The notes under the pieces: generated by a model
What the model was told of the DNA's origin: nothing
Database searches by the model: none
The model's input: only the letters and a program-made list of their open reading frames with translations
Shown here: piece after piece, positions 19,663 to 32,776 of the stretch
Layout of the letters: each line of letters starts with the position of its first letter
Numbering within the stretch: the stretch's first letter is position 1
Program-made: the position numbers and the translations under genes
Source: Axinella damicornis
Taxonomy: Eukaryota; Porifera; Demospongiae; Axinellida; Axinellidae
Direction of reading: 5' to 3'
NCBI GenBank assembly: GCA_963931865.1
Contig: OZ007510.1
Location: forward strand, 15,108,111-15,172,110
DNA: 64,000 nt

Positions 19663-22600
19663 ATGGGGAAAACAACGGAGCTCCTAGCGCTGCTGAAGAG
19701 TGGTAACTCCGATGCTGCTAGGAAGCTCATAGCAAAGCTCAAGAAGTCAGGCGAGTGTGTACTGAGTGCTGTGTGTTGATGAGAGCTCTTCATGTGCCCA
19801 CTTCACATGATTAGTATCCATACTGTTGACCGATTGCCCCAGTGGACTGAACTTTAAACTATAGTGGTGTTCTTGTACATAGTATGTGCACATTAAACAC
19901 AGAGTAGTTCATGAGAGCACAATAGATAAAATCAAAGCGGTACATCCAACCTGAATGTTATTCAATTGATGTTACATTGAGTGAGAATATGTTTCTGTGT
20001 TATACATTGACTTCAAGGGTTTACTAAAATGTGCTTGAGGATTGGATTTTGTAGCCTCGTTCCCAGGCTCTCCCACGCGCGGACAAAAATTGAGAGACGA
20101 GGCTATGGATTTTGTGCATTGGGATTTACAGCTAGTGCAGGTGGCCAGCCACAGCTCAGGCTGAAGTTACTACATGTAGGTAATTAGTGACACCCCACCC
20201 TCGGTGTATTTGTTGCCAGTCAAAACTATGCACCATTGCAGACATGCTAGCCAGGGACTGCACTGCACAATTTACACTTGTGAGTGTGAAATTGCAGTGA
20301 ATCAGTTCATGTTACCCTGGGGGGGACTGAATGAGCACTTGTGGTTGTTCACGTTTACTGTGGTATGTGGTTGGCTTCACAGGCAAGAAGAAGGCCCTTG
20401 CTAAGGAGCTGAACGTTCCAGATGACAATGGGTAAGGGGTTCTGTGTGTGCCCTGGGAGGGGTAGCCTTGTTCCCAGGTATGGGAGAAGGATCCGGTATC
20501 CGCTGTTTGCGCATGTCTAAATCTTGGGTGGACTCCTGTTCTGTTCAACTGAGCCCTCTCATAAACAGGAGTTGATTGCAAGTCAGATCAGTATAGCATC
20601 ACCTGTAGTGTAGCTCGGACGATGTTCCCTCTGGTTGTCACATCATCCAGTACATGTACATGCGTGTACATGGATAGGTAAGCACCACTTGCGCTCACTC
20701 TCCCCCTTTGCTTGGACCCAGATAGTTACACACATGCATGAGCAGTGGATACCAGGCCTTCTCTCTCTCACCTGGTACAGACGGTTGCAGGTTAGACAGT
20801 CCACAATCCTTAGCTCCTAGTGCTGTCTAAAGCCCATGACATAATTGACAACTAAATTAATTAGGGATAGTCTAGAGGCTTCAACGTTCAACTTTGACAT
20901 TCAACACTGGACAACCAACCTACCCGCAACTGCCTGTGATGTGACTAGGGGAGGGGTTGTTGTGCGTGTGTGTGTGTTGTGTTCCTGTACACATTGGCTT
21001 ATGGCAGGAACATCCTTAACAAGTTCTCAGAGTTTATCAACAGATGCCTTACAACTGTTAACACAGGCAAACAGTGGTACATTGCTGTGCAACACAGAAC
21101 TTTGTGGAGTTCCTGCAGGACTTGACAGAGATGGGAGCTTCATTTGAGGTTGCTGATGACAAGGGTAAGCTACTACTGAACTAGGTGACTTTGACTGTGT
21201 ACCCAGTGCCCCTTTCTCTTGCAGGCTACACACCGCTCCACCTAGCCTCCGGTGCCGGGCGCACTGGTTCTGTAACGGTGTTGCTGGGCCACGGAGCTGA
21301 CCCAAACATAGCTTCCCGCAGCGGAGACACGCCCCTCCATCTAGCATGCCAGAATGGACATGCTCAGGCAGTGAGTCGGTGGCGTCGCCTAGGCAACCAC
21401 TTCCAGGCTCAAGTCACCTACTTGTTGATGTTATTAATCCACAGGTTGAGGCACTAATCTCTGAGAATTCCAACTGCACCATGCTGAATGTGTCGGGACA
21501 GACCCCTCTGGACCTTGCCTGTCTAAATGGCCACCCTCAAGTGAGTATGGTATAGCCACAATTCTTATCAGAGCATCCCTACCGAGTACACTGTGTACCC
21601 ATTTCATTGCCTGTGTACCAGTAGTGGGCATGGCGGAGCAAAGCAAACGTTATTAACTGATAAGTGTTTGTGTACATTGTGTGGTGGCTTTGCTTGTCAG
21701 TGTGTGTTGTTTCTTGCGTGTGTGCAGGTAGTGAACCTTCTCCTACGCTCCGGGCAGTTCTCACAGACGTACCTCCAACGCTCAGACATGCCGCACAACG
21801 CCCTCTTGCTGGCCGCCAAGCACAGCCACAATGAGGTCATCGGGCTGCTTGTTAAGCATGGTTTTGATGTGAACCGCAAGCTACCCGGAGCCAATGGGTC
21901 CTGCTTGCACGAGGCCGTGCTGTACGGTAGAGTGGATACAGTGAAATATCTGCTGCAGGTGAGTGCCACTCTAGTGCTGTGGTTAGGGATGCGTTGTTAA
22001 CAGCTTGTGCTCTGCAGTGTGGCGCTGATGTGTCCGCGGTGAACTCCCAGGGCCTGACTGCGCTGGACATTGTCAACATGTACACTGACCCGCGGTCTGC
22101 TGGCCAGATGAAACAAGTGCTTCAAGGTGAGCGTTGGAGGGATGAGGGGCTTGGAGTAGCCTCGTACCCAGGCCCTCACGCGGAACGCGGAAGAGGGCCT
22201 GGTGACACATGGCAAAATTCCCGTATGTGCTCAGTCAGCATAATTGCGTAATCGATTACATTCCTTACTTGGATGCATTCGAAATCACGCGGAAGGTAGC
22301 TGTTGGTGATGGCTAAGTAGCAAGTCCTTGCCAAGGAGCGACCAGTGGTGAGTCTTGAAGGCTAGAACAGCGGTTTTATCAAACGGCTACACTTTTCACG
22401 GGGTGAAGAATGTAATTACTACGCAGTAATTGGCAAAGGATGAACGTGATTCGCCTACCCGAAATCAAGACTGCTGAGCTCAGCACATACGGGAATTTTG
22501 CCAAGTGTCACCGGGCCCTCTTCCGCGTTCCGCGTGAGGGCCTGGGTACGAGGCTAGGCTTGGAGGACGATGAGGGGTTGGGGGGGGATAGGGGGGTTGG

Positions 22601-24278
22601 AGAGGAGGGGGGAGGGCTGAGGGGGTTGGAGAGGAGGAGGGAGGGATGAAGGGGGTTGGAGAGGAGGAGGAAGGGATGGATGATGGGGTTGGAGAGGAGG
22701 GGGGAGGGCTGAGGGGGTTGGAGAGGAGGAGGGAGGGATGAAGGGGGTTGGAGAGGAGGAGGAAGGGATGGATGATGGGGTTGGAGAGGAGGGGGGAGGG
22801 CTGAGGGGGTTGGAGAGGAGGAGGGAGGGATGAAGGGGGTTGGAGAGGAGGAGGGAGGGATGAAGGGGGTTGGAGAGGAGGAAGAAGGGATGGATGATGG
22901 GGTTGGAGAGGAGGAGGGAGGGATGAGAGGTTTGGAGAGGAGCAGGGGATGGGGTGTGTGGAGAGAGAAACGTAGGGAGTTTGAAAGGAGGGAGGGATGA
23001 GGGAGTGTGCTCCATTCTACAGATGCCCTGGCACACCAGGCCCGAGTGAGGATGGCCCAACAGCAGCACTACCAGCAGAGAGGCCCCCAGCAGCACTACC
23101 AGCACCATCCCCAGCAGGGACAGCAGCACCACCCACACAGCCACCAGTATCCATCCCAGGTACACCTTCCACTCCTGCCATTGTACTTTACATCTTTCAG
23201 CCTACACATCTACTTCACCCAGGCATCCAAGCAGAGGGCTCAGTACTCCTCGCAACCCCAGCCGCACCAACCCCACCACCAGCATCCCTCCCAGGTACTC
23301 ACTCCGCTTCCACCATTCTGCCCTAGTCAAATGTCCTTACAGCGTACGTGTCCGCTTCACCCCAGCCGGCCCAACAAGGGGCTCAGTACTCCTCCCAGGC
23401 CCACCCGCAGCACAGGGGGTACCCGCAGCACCTTCCCTCTCAGCAGCAGCAGCAGCAACGCCCCCAGCAGCAGCGGGGCCCTCCCCAGCACCCCCAGTCC
23501 CAGTACCCTCCCCAGCACCCTCAATCCCAGCACCCTCAATCCCAGCACCCACCGCAGCACTCTCCCACCGGGCAGAGCTCTCCACTGCGGTCCAAGCCCC
23601 ATGGCTTCAGCTACCTCCTACCAACACAGGTAGTGCTCTGTTTTCTAAACAGCATACCTTTCCTGGATATCACTTACTAGAAGCCCCTCCAGTGTTATGG
23701 TAGTTGACACATGGCAACAATGATGTTATTGTATGAATGTTCTCCTTATACAGCCTCAGCAGTCCGTGCCGGTTACACACCTGGAACAGCGCTCGTACAG
23801 TACTGGACAGCAGCCCCCAAATCGCTCTGATCGATTGCAGCACCATCAACCGCAGGCACATGTTCACCATCCAGTGCACCAGGAACACCATAAGCACCAC
23901 CAAGACCATACGCATGCATACCGTCCGGAGCCACCTCCGGATGAACAACCGTCTGCATTCGCACAACAGCTTCTGCAACAGAAGCAGCAGCTGCAATTGC
24001 AACAGCAGCAGCCCCACCCCCTGACCGGGGAATACCACACTCCTGAGACCGCCAAGAGGGGGGTCGGAGTTGGAACGCCATTTGGGCTTGCTGCAGAGAT
24101 TGCAGCCAAGGCTGCCAATCGTAAGCCGATGGTTTCTTCCCCAACCAAGAAAGAATTTGATGATGCTCGTTTTGGCCGCAGTGCCACCATTTCTTCAATG
24201 GACAGCTCCGTGAGTGAGGCAAGGTAGGTGTGCACTCATTCATCCGCCACTCACGTGCATGCAGTTAACTGCTGGTCC

Positions 24279-24309
<31 letters not shown>

Positions 24310-26086
24310 ACACACCAGGCATGCTGTTCTACAGCGTCGCAGGGGTAGTCTCTCTGACAGATCTTCAAATTCACCTGAACAAGACGCTCCTTATGACCGC
24401 AGCAATCCTCCCACGCTGCCTCGGCGCACACACGGTGGCCCACCAGCCTTCAAACCCGTACCTCCCCCAGCAGAAGGAGACCACAGACAAGCTCTCGGTG
24501 AGTGTCTGCGAGAGAAGTCTCCTCGTGTACAGAACCCTCCACGTAGTCTAGTGGAGTTATAGGCTCCTGATTGAGGACAGCAAGTCTACAAGCTCTGCAC
24601 AGTGTGTGTTCAATGTGTCCACATTATTGTAGCAGGAGCTTATGTATGTGTACCGGTGATCATGTGGATGTCATACTCTCTTCACAGCTCCCCACGCTGA
24701 TCACCGCCAGCACCACAACCGCAGTGAGAAGTCCCCCAGTCCAGAGGTGGAGAAACCACGCTTTAGGAAGATACAGCATTCGAAGCCCCCTCCGCCTGCC
24801 CCGACAAGTTCAGTTGATGACGAGTTGATGAAAAAGCTACGACGACGTCAGGACCGGATAGAGCAAGCAGAGCAAGCTCCGCCAGAGGAAGAGGTTCCGC
24901 CAGAGGAGGAAGTGCCCCAACCCCCTGAGCCTGAGGTGTCCCCAGCAGCGCCAAAGCCAAGCAATCCTCCCCCTAAACCAGAGAGAAACACCCCACCGGT
25001 CACCACCGCTGTCGCAGAGCGGCCGCCAGTACTAGAGAAGACGGAGAAGCCTGAGCCACCTCCTCCCCAGCCGAAACCCAAACCAAAGCCGCCCCCTCCT
25101 GCCCCGAAGAGCTCTGGGCTCACCCCATGGCAGGAGGAGCTGATGAAACGGAAGATGAAGAGAGTTGCTTCAGAGTCCGACGTGCCAGCTGGCAGTCAGC
25201 CCTCTCCAGAACAAGCTGTTGATCAAACGTCACCACCAGTGCTCCCCGAGCCATCTCCACCAAAGCCCATTGAGCCGTCTCCTCCACATCCTGTTGAGCC
25301 ATCTCCTCCAAAGCCCGTTGAGCCATCTCCTCCGACGCCCGTTGAGCCATCTCCTCGAAGGCCCGTTGAGCCATCTCCTCCAAGGCCTGTTGAGCCGTCA
25401 CCTCCGAAGAACTTTCAGCCATCACCTCCAAAGGCTGTTGAACCATTGCCTTCTCCTCCTGATGAGGCAGTAATTCCACCGCCATTTGCTTTTGCACAGC
25501 CACCACTGGCCCTCCCACCTTCCTCTCAACCTCCTCCACCTCACGAGGAGGCACCACTACCAATGACACAAGTGGCTGACCTGAGGCGTAAGCTTTTCCC
25601 CTCATTCTCTATGTTTGGCTGTTCCCAAATGCTACAGTACATTACACACCACACACACACACACACACACACCACACACATCACACACACACATACACAC
25701 CACACACACATCACACACACACACACACATACACACACACACACCACTTACACACACCACACACACACCACACACACACACACACACCACACACACACCT
25801 ACCTTCCAGTTCCTGCATTTAAAGGAGATGAAGGGAAGAAACCTGTAGACGAGACAAAGACTGCTGCCCCCTCCACTCCCACCAGTGACCAGAGTACGCC
25901 ACACCATCAATACACACGTACACCTCACACACCACACACATACACCTCACAAACCACACACATACACCACACGCTGACACACACACACCTCACACACTGA
26001 CGCACATGCTAACACATGCTGACGCTGACAGCCTGACACACACTAACACCTCACACGCTGACGTGCACATGCACACGCCTCACACT

Positions 26087-26147
<61 letters not shown>

Positions 26148-29100
26148 ACCCACATACCACACTACTCACACACACTCACTTCTATATATACACACTCACT
26201 CACATACATGTAATACACACACACACACACATATACCCCTCACTCTCACAATACACCATCACACACACGCAGTGTCCCGCAGCACTAGCCTGAGCTCTCT
26301 GGCTGGCCCCGGTTCTATCTCGGTACGTCTGTTAGCTGTGTGCCTCACCAGTGACAGTGCATGGGCGTAGCTCTACTGGGCATGTTGCGTACTTTGACCT
26401 CTGTGACTCTCTTCATCAGCCCCTACAGCTGTCAGAGCCGCTGCCAATTGGGGACTGGCTGGCCTTGTACAAGCTACCGGAATACCTCTCTCTGTTTGAG
26501 GCCAGTGGGTATGATAGCACAGACTTCGTGGTTGGCATCACACAGGAGGTGAGGCTGACAGTGTGCAGCTGCATTACCTGGTAAGACTCCCAGCACAAAT
26601 ACTTAAAACAATTTGAACATGTGTTTTGTCTAGGAGCTGGTGGAGCTTGGGGTGCAGAAGGTGGGTCACCGGAAGAAGATCCTCGCAGCACTCGCAAACG
26701 TGGCCGTTAAGGACCGCTTCCTCAGTGCTAAACCGGTAAGAGACCTCCTGGAGTGATCAGCGCAAGTGCCTGCTACTGAGAGCTCCTCTCCCTTTGCAGG
26801 CTAGCATCACAGAGTGGCTCTCCCTGCTGAGTCTGGCGCAATACGAGACTGTGCTCCTGGATGCCGGCTACGACGACATCGACTTTGTCTCTGAGATCAC
26901 CATGGAGGAGCTCAGGGACATCGGCATCACCAAGAGAGGTGAACGAGCAGCTGTCTTCCTAATATGGCATCTGACCGCTAATGCTCATGTGTTGTGTGGT
27001 GTGTGTGTGTTCAGAGCTGGCATCCGGCCATATTTTGTTACCTTGGTCGTTGCTCATGTTGTGTGTGGTATGTATTTCAGTACTGATTCTTGTATCTGGC
27101 TATTCCAGGTCACCTGAAGCGGTTCATGAGAGGTATCGAGGAACTGGTAGAGTTTCCCCAGAGTACCACTCCTATACCTGGACCACCCCCGCTTGCCAAT
27201 GGCCCCACGGCACACCCCACACCCCCCTCCATACACCTTCCACTCCCTCCCTCCACTGACCCGGTGAAACAGCAGGTAAGAGCAGTGATGTTGGGGTGTG
27301 GGGTAGCATCGTTCCCAGTCCCACGCCCAGCTTCCGTCGCTTGCAGTACGGTAAAGCGGGGAGGGCCTGGTACATTTCCTCACATGAGCATGATGTAATC
27401 GACAGATGGCAAACTTTCAGAACGAGGACGCTAACTTTTGTGTGTTATTTATTCCTTCATCTACACGTTCAACGCTCGGTGAGTATGACAGTCGCCCCCC
27501 GCTAGCTAGATACATGTGGTATGTTACCTGGTATCTTCGCTCTTCTTGCTGTTCTGAGACCCACTACGCCCTAGGTCTTTCTACCCTTGACGTCACTCAC
27601 GTGAGGACATGTACCAGGCCCTCCCTGCTTTATCATACTGCAAGCAACGAAACGCTGGGCGTGGGACTGGGAACAAGGCTAGTCAAGATACTCTGATTGA
27701 TGTGTGTCCTCTCTGACACTCAGGAGCCTTTCACTGCCCAGCAGCTTCTCAAAACAGATTCCAAACCGAAGCGGGCCTCTCAGGAGGAGAGCACTCTGCT
27801 GCAGAATGGGGGAGCACACGAGGGGCGTCCCAGGGCCGACTCAGACCAGGCCTACCGCCCCCGGCAAGATTCAACTGGTCAGAACACGTACAGCGCTGGC
27901 AGTTCCTTCTCGCGGATGAGGAGTCTTCTGGAACAGCAGATGGGGATCAGCAGGTACGGGTTCACACATTACTGGGCTTGGTGTGTAGTTGGGACGAGCT
28001 TGAGCAAGCCCCACACAGACGAGATTGTGCGCAAGCGTACGTGTATACTTGTTTGAATGGCATTATCCATGCTAGTCTTCTGCAAATAGTGGAACGTTTC
28101 TTGCGTCATCAGCGAGTTCAAGAATACTGACCAACAAACAGGCACTTAATGCAAGGAATTGGAGCATTAGCAATCTACGTCTTCAATGGCTACAACAAAG
28201 ACGAAGACTGCTCGTGGACCTACATGTACCTCTTCAATGGCTACAGCAATGGGGGCTACTGCATGGCGATCAGGACTGCAAGAGTGCTTTTATCTGTCCG
28301 TGACATCTGTACGTCCTCCAACAACTTCAGCAATGGCGTATACAACGGCAAGAAGCCCAGCGAGGCTTTACTGAGGGGGTCTGGGCACGAGGCTACTTCA
28401 GCCTGTCTACTCAGTTCCTGTGTAGTCTGTCTGTCTATCTGTCCACCTCTTTGGCAAATTCTTTGTGGAGCCATCGCTGTCCCATAAGCCCTCTTGAACT
28501 GGTTGTAATCATGCAAGTGTTAAAGGCTGATTCTCTGCTTGTACATGTACCTGCCCCCACATCCTGATTCTCTGACCCGCTCAACTCACCCCCACATCTA
28601 ACACTATATACATGTATTTGTTTGGTAGATCCACTGAAAGCTTGGAGCACAGTGACAGTGACTCAGTTGAAGCTCCCAAGGCCAGCAGCCGATCACCCTC
28701 AGCAAGCCCACAGGTGACCTTCAGTGTGTGGATAGACTAGTTCACCACTGTACTGATCGTGAACTGTGCAGTGTCCAGCATGTTCCCGTGTACTGACCGT
28801 GAACTGTGCAGTGTCCAGCATGTGTAGCACATTGTGGATAGACTAGTTCACCACTGTACTGACCGTGAACTGTGCAGTGTCCAGCATGTTCCCGTGTACT
28901 GACCGTGAACTGTGCAGTGTCCAGCATGTTCCCGTGTAGCACATTGTGTGTGATATCTGCAGTATCGACTTCCCTCACCCTAAAGGTACACCGCAAGCAG
29001 ATGAAAGGGGCTCCACCCCCTCCTGTCCCACGTCGTGCTGTTGCCACTTCCCTTAGCTCTGGGCGGCAAGACTCCTTGGTTCTGAACCGGCACTCCCTCT

Positions 29101-32100
29101 CCTCCTCTACCTCCTCCCTCTCCTCTAACTTCTCTGAGAGAACAACAGGCTCCTATGACGTCAGCCGTGCTTCAGGAGAAGCCCAACTTGCAATGTTCAC
29201 TGCTCCTCCAGGTACTGCATGCAGCCGTACTCTTCATGACATCCCCTGATCACTCTCCTCCCTGTCTCTGCCTGATCCCTTCTCCTCCTCCCCTGTGTCT
29301 CCCTGATCGCTTTGCTTCTCCCCCCCCTCCTCCCACAGGAACTCAAAATGAGGTGCAGCAGTCCCCACCCAGGATTCCACCAAAGCGCTCACGAAAGGGT
29401 GCAGCCACAACACAAGGTAAGTGGGATACTGCCACAGTATGACAGCATTCAGGTACGCCTTCACTGGACTGACATGTTGAACTCCCAGACTTTCTAGCCT
29501 CGTTCCCAGGTCCCATACAAAAGGGGCCTGGTAGCACTTCCGTGTTTAATCTGTCACTGCTATGCACGTCATCAAACGTGTGCTATGGTACGCACGCCTC
29601 ATTCAGGCATCATATCAGCTGGCATTCACACTCACGAAGACTAACATGGAGCTCGAGAGAGCGTTATTTCACAGTTGATCAGGACTCCAGCTAGTGCTGA
29701 TATTGTAGATGATCCGGAAATTTGTCGCGATGACCTGAATGCGTAAACGGCACTCTCCGATTTGGAATGTCCAACCGTCTCCCACAAACACGACAGCACG
29801 ACAGTAAGAGACGAGGACGCCGCTGTCTTGAGTGAAAAGTAAGCTCTCTAACGACCTGCATGGTCCATTTTGTGCTTATAATGTACTAGTCAACACTTTG
29901 TCTCATGTGAAGGGATTACATTTGCGCATGGTTTTGTTCTGAAATCTGATTGTCACCTCTTAAAAATGTGTGACAATAGTGAAATTATGCGCGCAAGTGC
30001 CCTTTCCGATTTTCGGATGGGGCCTGGGAACAAGGCTGCAGACTCTTCTCCCTCTTTCTGACAAGACAGACAGAGGTCTGGTGTGAGAGTGTAGGGAGAG
30101 GGGTGTGGAGGTGATGTGTTTGGGGTGGGAAGGTTGACGCTGTGTGTCTCATGATCAGTTGCCTGTTCCCCAGTAGCTACGGGTGGAGGGCAGGACTTGA
30201 CTGACTTTGTCACGATGGAGACAACAAGCTTCTCTGTGGAGGATATCACTGCCGTCCTTGACACGACCCTCAGAGAGAATGAGGAGGTAATTAGCCTCGT
30301 TCCCAGGCCTACCCCGTTTTTTCTGTTCTTCGGTTTCCGTTGACAATAATACATTGATGCGGAAGGGCGTTTTTCGCCGCCCTTCCGCATCCGTGTATTA
30401 TTGTCAACGGAAACTGAAGAACAGAAGAAACGGGGTACATGTAGGCCTGGGAACGAGGCTAGAGGTGATGTAGCGTGCCACTCCCAGGCTCCCAATGTGG
30501 CCTGATTTGCTGTGTCTTGATTCATGACACTGGCAAAAAGGGCAAGTTGCTCCTTGCTAATGTCCAGACAGGGTAGCAAGCTTAGGAGAAGTATACATGT
30601 ACAACTAGAGGTGCTCAGCAGAGCACGTACCCCGTGCGCAACTTTGACTTGACAGCTATAAGCTTAGGCCTACCACCGATTATTCATACAGCATGCACGA
30701 TGAGCTAGCTAGGCCACGATTATCATATCAGTATGCATATGCAGAATGAGATACCGTAAGTTGTGGCAGTAATGTTAGAAATAGGGTGTGGTCAAGTTGT
30801 ATAAATTAGAAGCACGACTTTCACGCAGCTTTTCTCGGCCTCTCGAGTAGATCTCTGGTCTGTGAGTTACGTAGATGCTAGTATTTTCTGAATTCTGACA
30901 CTTCTATCCTGAAATAAGCCTTCAACAAGGCCTTCACTGCTCAAACCGCTCTACATCTATGGACAGACTGACAGACAAACCAATCATGCACATGCGCACG
31001 GGGTAATGATTGCTGAAAGAAGCCCTTCTGCTGTGATTGTGTTGGGGGCACTATTATAGAGTGTAGTGTTTCAGGCTTCATGAACTTCCTGTCTCATGTT
31101 TCTCCCACACTCCTACAGACATTGCAGGATATGAGTGAGGAGGTGGGGGGTGAGGGTGTGAGGAGGGAGGAGGGAGAGGGACAGGAGGAGGAACGACGGG
31201 AGGGGGAGAGACAACAGGAGGGAGCAGAGGGAGCTGATGAGCTGGACGAGCTCACACGAGCCCTGCAAGGGTTTGATCCTGAGACAGGGCAGAACAACAA
31301 GCCCCCTGCTGAGCCACAGTACGTACCCCTCCCTCACATGCCAGCTGTCCCGGGACGGTCTCACCCTTCCCTCACATGTCCAATGTACAGCTGTCCCGGG
31401 ACGGTCTCACCCTTCCCTCACATGTCCAATGTACAGCTGTCCCGGGACGGTCTCACCCTTCCCTCACATGTCCAATGTACAGCTGCCCCGGGACGGTCTC
31501 ACCCTTCCCTCACATGTCCAATGTACAGCTGTCCCGGGACTGTCTCACCCTTCCTTGATGCCAGAGTATCACTCAAGAGCGCATGATGACATCATTGTTT
31601 ATCACGGCGTGAAAAACCATGCGCTCTTGTATCACTGGATGCCAGAATTACATGTACATATCCAGCACTCCAGTGTCAGAGTACTACCTAAATTAGTTTA
31701 GAGGAGCACCTACAAAGATAGGGCTTGCTGAATGCGTGAAAATGTGTACTGTTGGGGAACGAATTCAGCCATTAGCCTTTTCCTGTCCAATTAGTTCATA
31801 TGATGTGAGACTTCCAGCTTCATGATGTCACTTCCGGCAATGTCCTTGAGAGATAGGCTCTGCAAGAAGGGTTGGACAGGGGAAAATGGGCCGGTTTTCC
31901 CACGGTGAGAAAGCATTCCTTCACACTGGGGGGACTCCATTTCCAGGCCCTTATCAACACTCTCCTGGATGTAGCCAGTTATGACCGGCATAAGATTGTT
32001 TGCACCCTTCAGGTGCACCCATCCACCTCCCCCTGTCCCACCCTTTCTGCTCACACGGAACCTTATATCCCAAGGACATGGCTGGATATGGCATCAAGCC

Positions 32101-32776
32101 CCACAACTCATAATATGTTTCATTGGTAGTTAAAGGTTAGAGCTGCTTCCCTGTGGGGTCCATAGTCAGAATGCTGGAGTTACACCAGTGGTCCCATGGA
32201 TAATCCTGGGACCTCTGGTGTAACTCCAGCATTCTAGGATACTCTGACGGAGAGGTCCCTGGTGTAGTGTACAATACTGTGTTATGTATGCCAGCAGTAG
32301 TATTGGTATGTAATCAGTTCTTTATGACTACCTGTTTTGTTTGGGGAGTTCTGTCCACCCTTGTTCAGAATCTGCCATGCATGTAGAGTTCTTCCATGAG
32401 CGGCCTCTGTCGTCATCGTCGTTGTCCCCCCCCCCCCCCCCCTTGCCGTACTGGACATTAAACCTGGGATAAGGTAGTTCCTGAATAATCCCGGGACTAC
32501 AGAGATACCTGTCCCAGGATAATACCAGGACTGCCGTGGTGTAAGAGGGAGATGCCTATATATGTCCTAAGATGATCCCGTGTGATCAAGGGATTGCCAA
32601 AGTAGCTTGAAAGGTGGTAGTGACTGAACATGGCACTATTGGACAACCCTGATTTATTTCACGGTAGTGATCGACTCTGTGTCTCCCTTAGGACGGACCA
32701 ACTGCTGGCCGACATTGACGATATGCTGAGCAACCTCAGCATGCACCTGGACTTCATGATACCGGGCTCTTCCTAG
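19663..32776 (+). CDS. Caskin-like ankyrin-repeat / tandem-SAM scaffold protein
   Basis: I placed about 27 exons. The first (19663-19750) ends at a GC donor and opens MGKTTELLALLKSG, like caskins (MGKEQELVQAVK). Exons 21225-21370, 21445-21540, 21728-21958 and 22020-22126 encode ankyrin repeats (GYTPLHLASGAG, GDTPLHLACQNGHAQ, QTPLDLACLNGHPQ, GSCLHEAVLYGRVD, LTALDIVN). From 23023 to about 25588 follow Gln/His/Pro-rich exons, including repeated PSPP(K/R)PVE motifs. SAM1 is split over 26429-26548 and 26634-26735; SAM2 over 26800-26938 and 27109-27275 (YETVLLDAGYDDIDFVSEIT). Ser/Pro-rich exons follow to 31318, and the last exon (32692-32776) ends LHLDFMI-type after LADIDDMLSNLSMHLDF. Vertebrate caskins bind CASK and polymerise through the SAM tandem. 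I see no SH3 domain where caskins have one. Exon 3 boundaries near 21007-21090 are uncertain. Confidence 0.8.
20052..20105. mobile_element. Hairpin element (TAGCCTCG family), 54 bp
   Basis: Inverted ends TAGCCTCG.. and ..CGAGGCTA are flanked by an exact 9-bp target duplication TGGATTTTG (20043-20051 and 20106-20114). It lies in an intron of the caskin-like gene. Confidence 0.95.
22157..22556. mobile_element. Hairpin element (TAGCCTCG family), 400 bp with about 50-bp inverted ends
   Basis: Ends TAGCCTCGTACCCAGGCCC and its complement extend to about 50 bp of near-perfect inverted repeat including CACGCGGAACGCGGAAGAGG. The exact 9-bp target duplication GGCTTGGAG lies at 22148-22156 and 22557-22565. 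No ORF. Intron of the caskin-like gene. Confidence 0.95.
22566..22975 (+). repeat. G-rich minisatellite
   Basis: Degenerate units of GGGTTGGAGAGGAGG with GAGGGATGA recur through about 400 bp, with a higher-order period. Open frames across it on both strands are repeat artefacts. Confidence 0.9.
24278..24316 (+). repeat. Compound microsatellite (C)n(AC)n
   Basis: About 18 C are followed by about 10 AC units in an intron of the caskin-like gene. Confidence 0.95.
25635..26270 (+). repeat. AC-rich microsatellite region
   Basis: Interrupted (CA)n with CACAC/ACACAT variants surrounds the small exon at 25810-25893 of the caskin-like gene. The pure (CA)n core is at about 26090-26145. Confidence 0.9.
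27304..27681. mobile_element. Hairpin element (TAGCCTCG family), 378 bp
   Basis: The left TAGCATCGTTCCCAGTCCCA pairs with the right TGGGACTGGGAACAAGGCTA. Inner inverted repeats continue past GCAGTA..TACTGC and GGAGGGCCTGGTACAT / ATGTACCAGGCCCTCC. I could not read a clean target duplication. Confidence 0.85.
28755..28945 (+). repeat. Minisatellite, about 40-bp unit
   Basis: TGAACTGTGCAGTGTCCAGC recurs four times with GTGTACTGACC between copies, in an intron of the caskin-like gene. Confidence 0.9.
29495..30038. mobile_element. Hairpin-family element, about 540 bp
   Basis: The left end is TAGCCTCGTTCCCAGGTCCC and the right end GGGGCCTGGGAACAAGGCTG. Flanks cagactttc / cagactctt match at 7 of 9. 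The interior is not obviously palindromic over its full length. Confidence 0.75.
30292..30461. mobile_element. Hairpin element (TAGCCTCG family), 170-bp near-complete palindrome, at a splice donor
   Basis: Ends TAGCCTCGTTCCCAGGCCTA and TAGGCCTGGGAACGAGGCTA; the arms of about 80 bp fold almost fully. It begins a few bases after the donor of exon 30174-30286. The flanks GAGGTAAT and GAGGTGAT form a near-perfect target duplication that includes the GAG|GT donor itself. Confidence 0.93.
31341..31555 (+). repeat. Minisatellite, 46-bp unit, about 4.7 copies
   Basis: CTGTCCCGGGACGGTCTCAC with CCTTCCCTCACATGTCCAAT recurs in tandem in the last intron of the caskin-like gene. Apparent ORFs here are repeat artefacts. 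Confidence 0.95.
32168..32235. repeat. 68-bp hairpin
   Basis: AGAATGCTGGAGTTACACCA is followed by its inverted complement with a loop of about 10 bp; arms of about 29 bp. It lies in the last intron of the caskin-like gene. Confidence 0.9.

Noticed and set aside
22554..23165. Minus-strand 203-codon Ser/Pro frame
   Set aside because: It runs through the G-rich minisatellite and antisense of caskin-like exons; no splice or start context.
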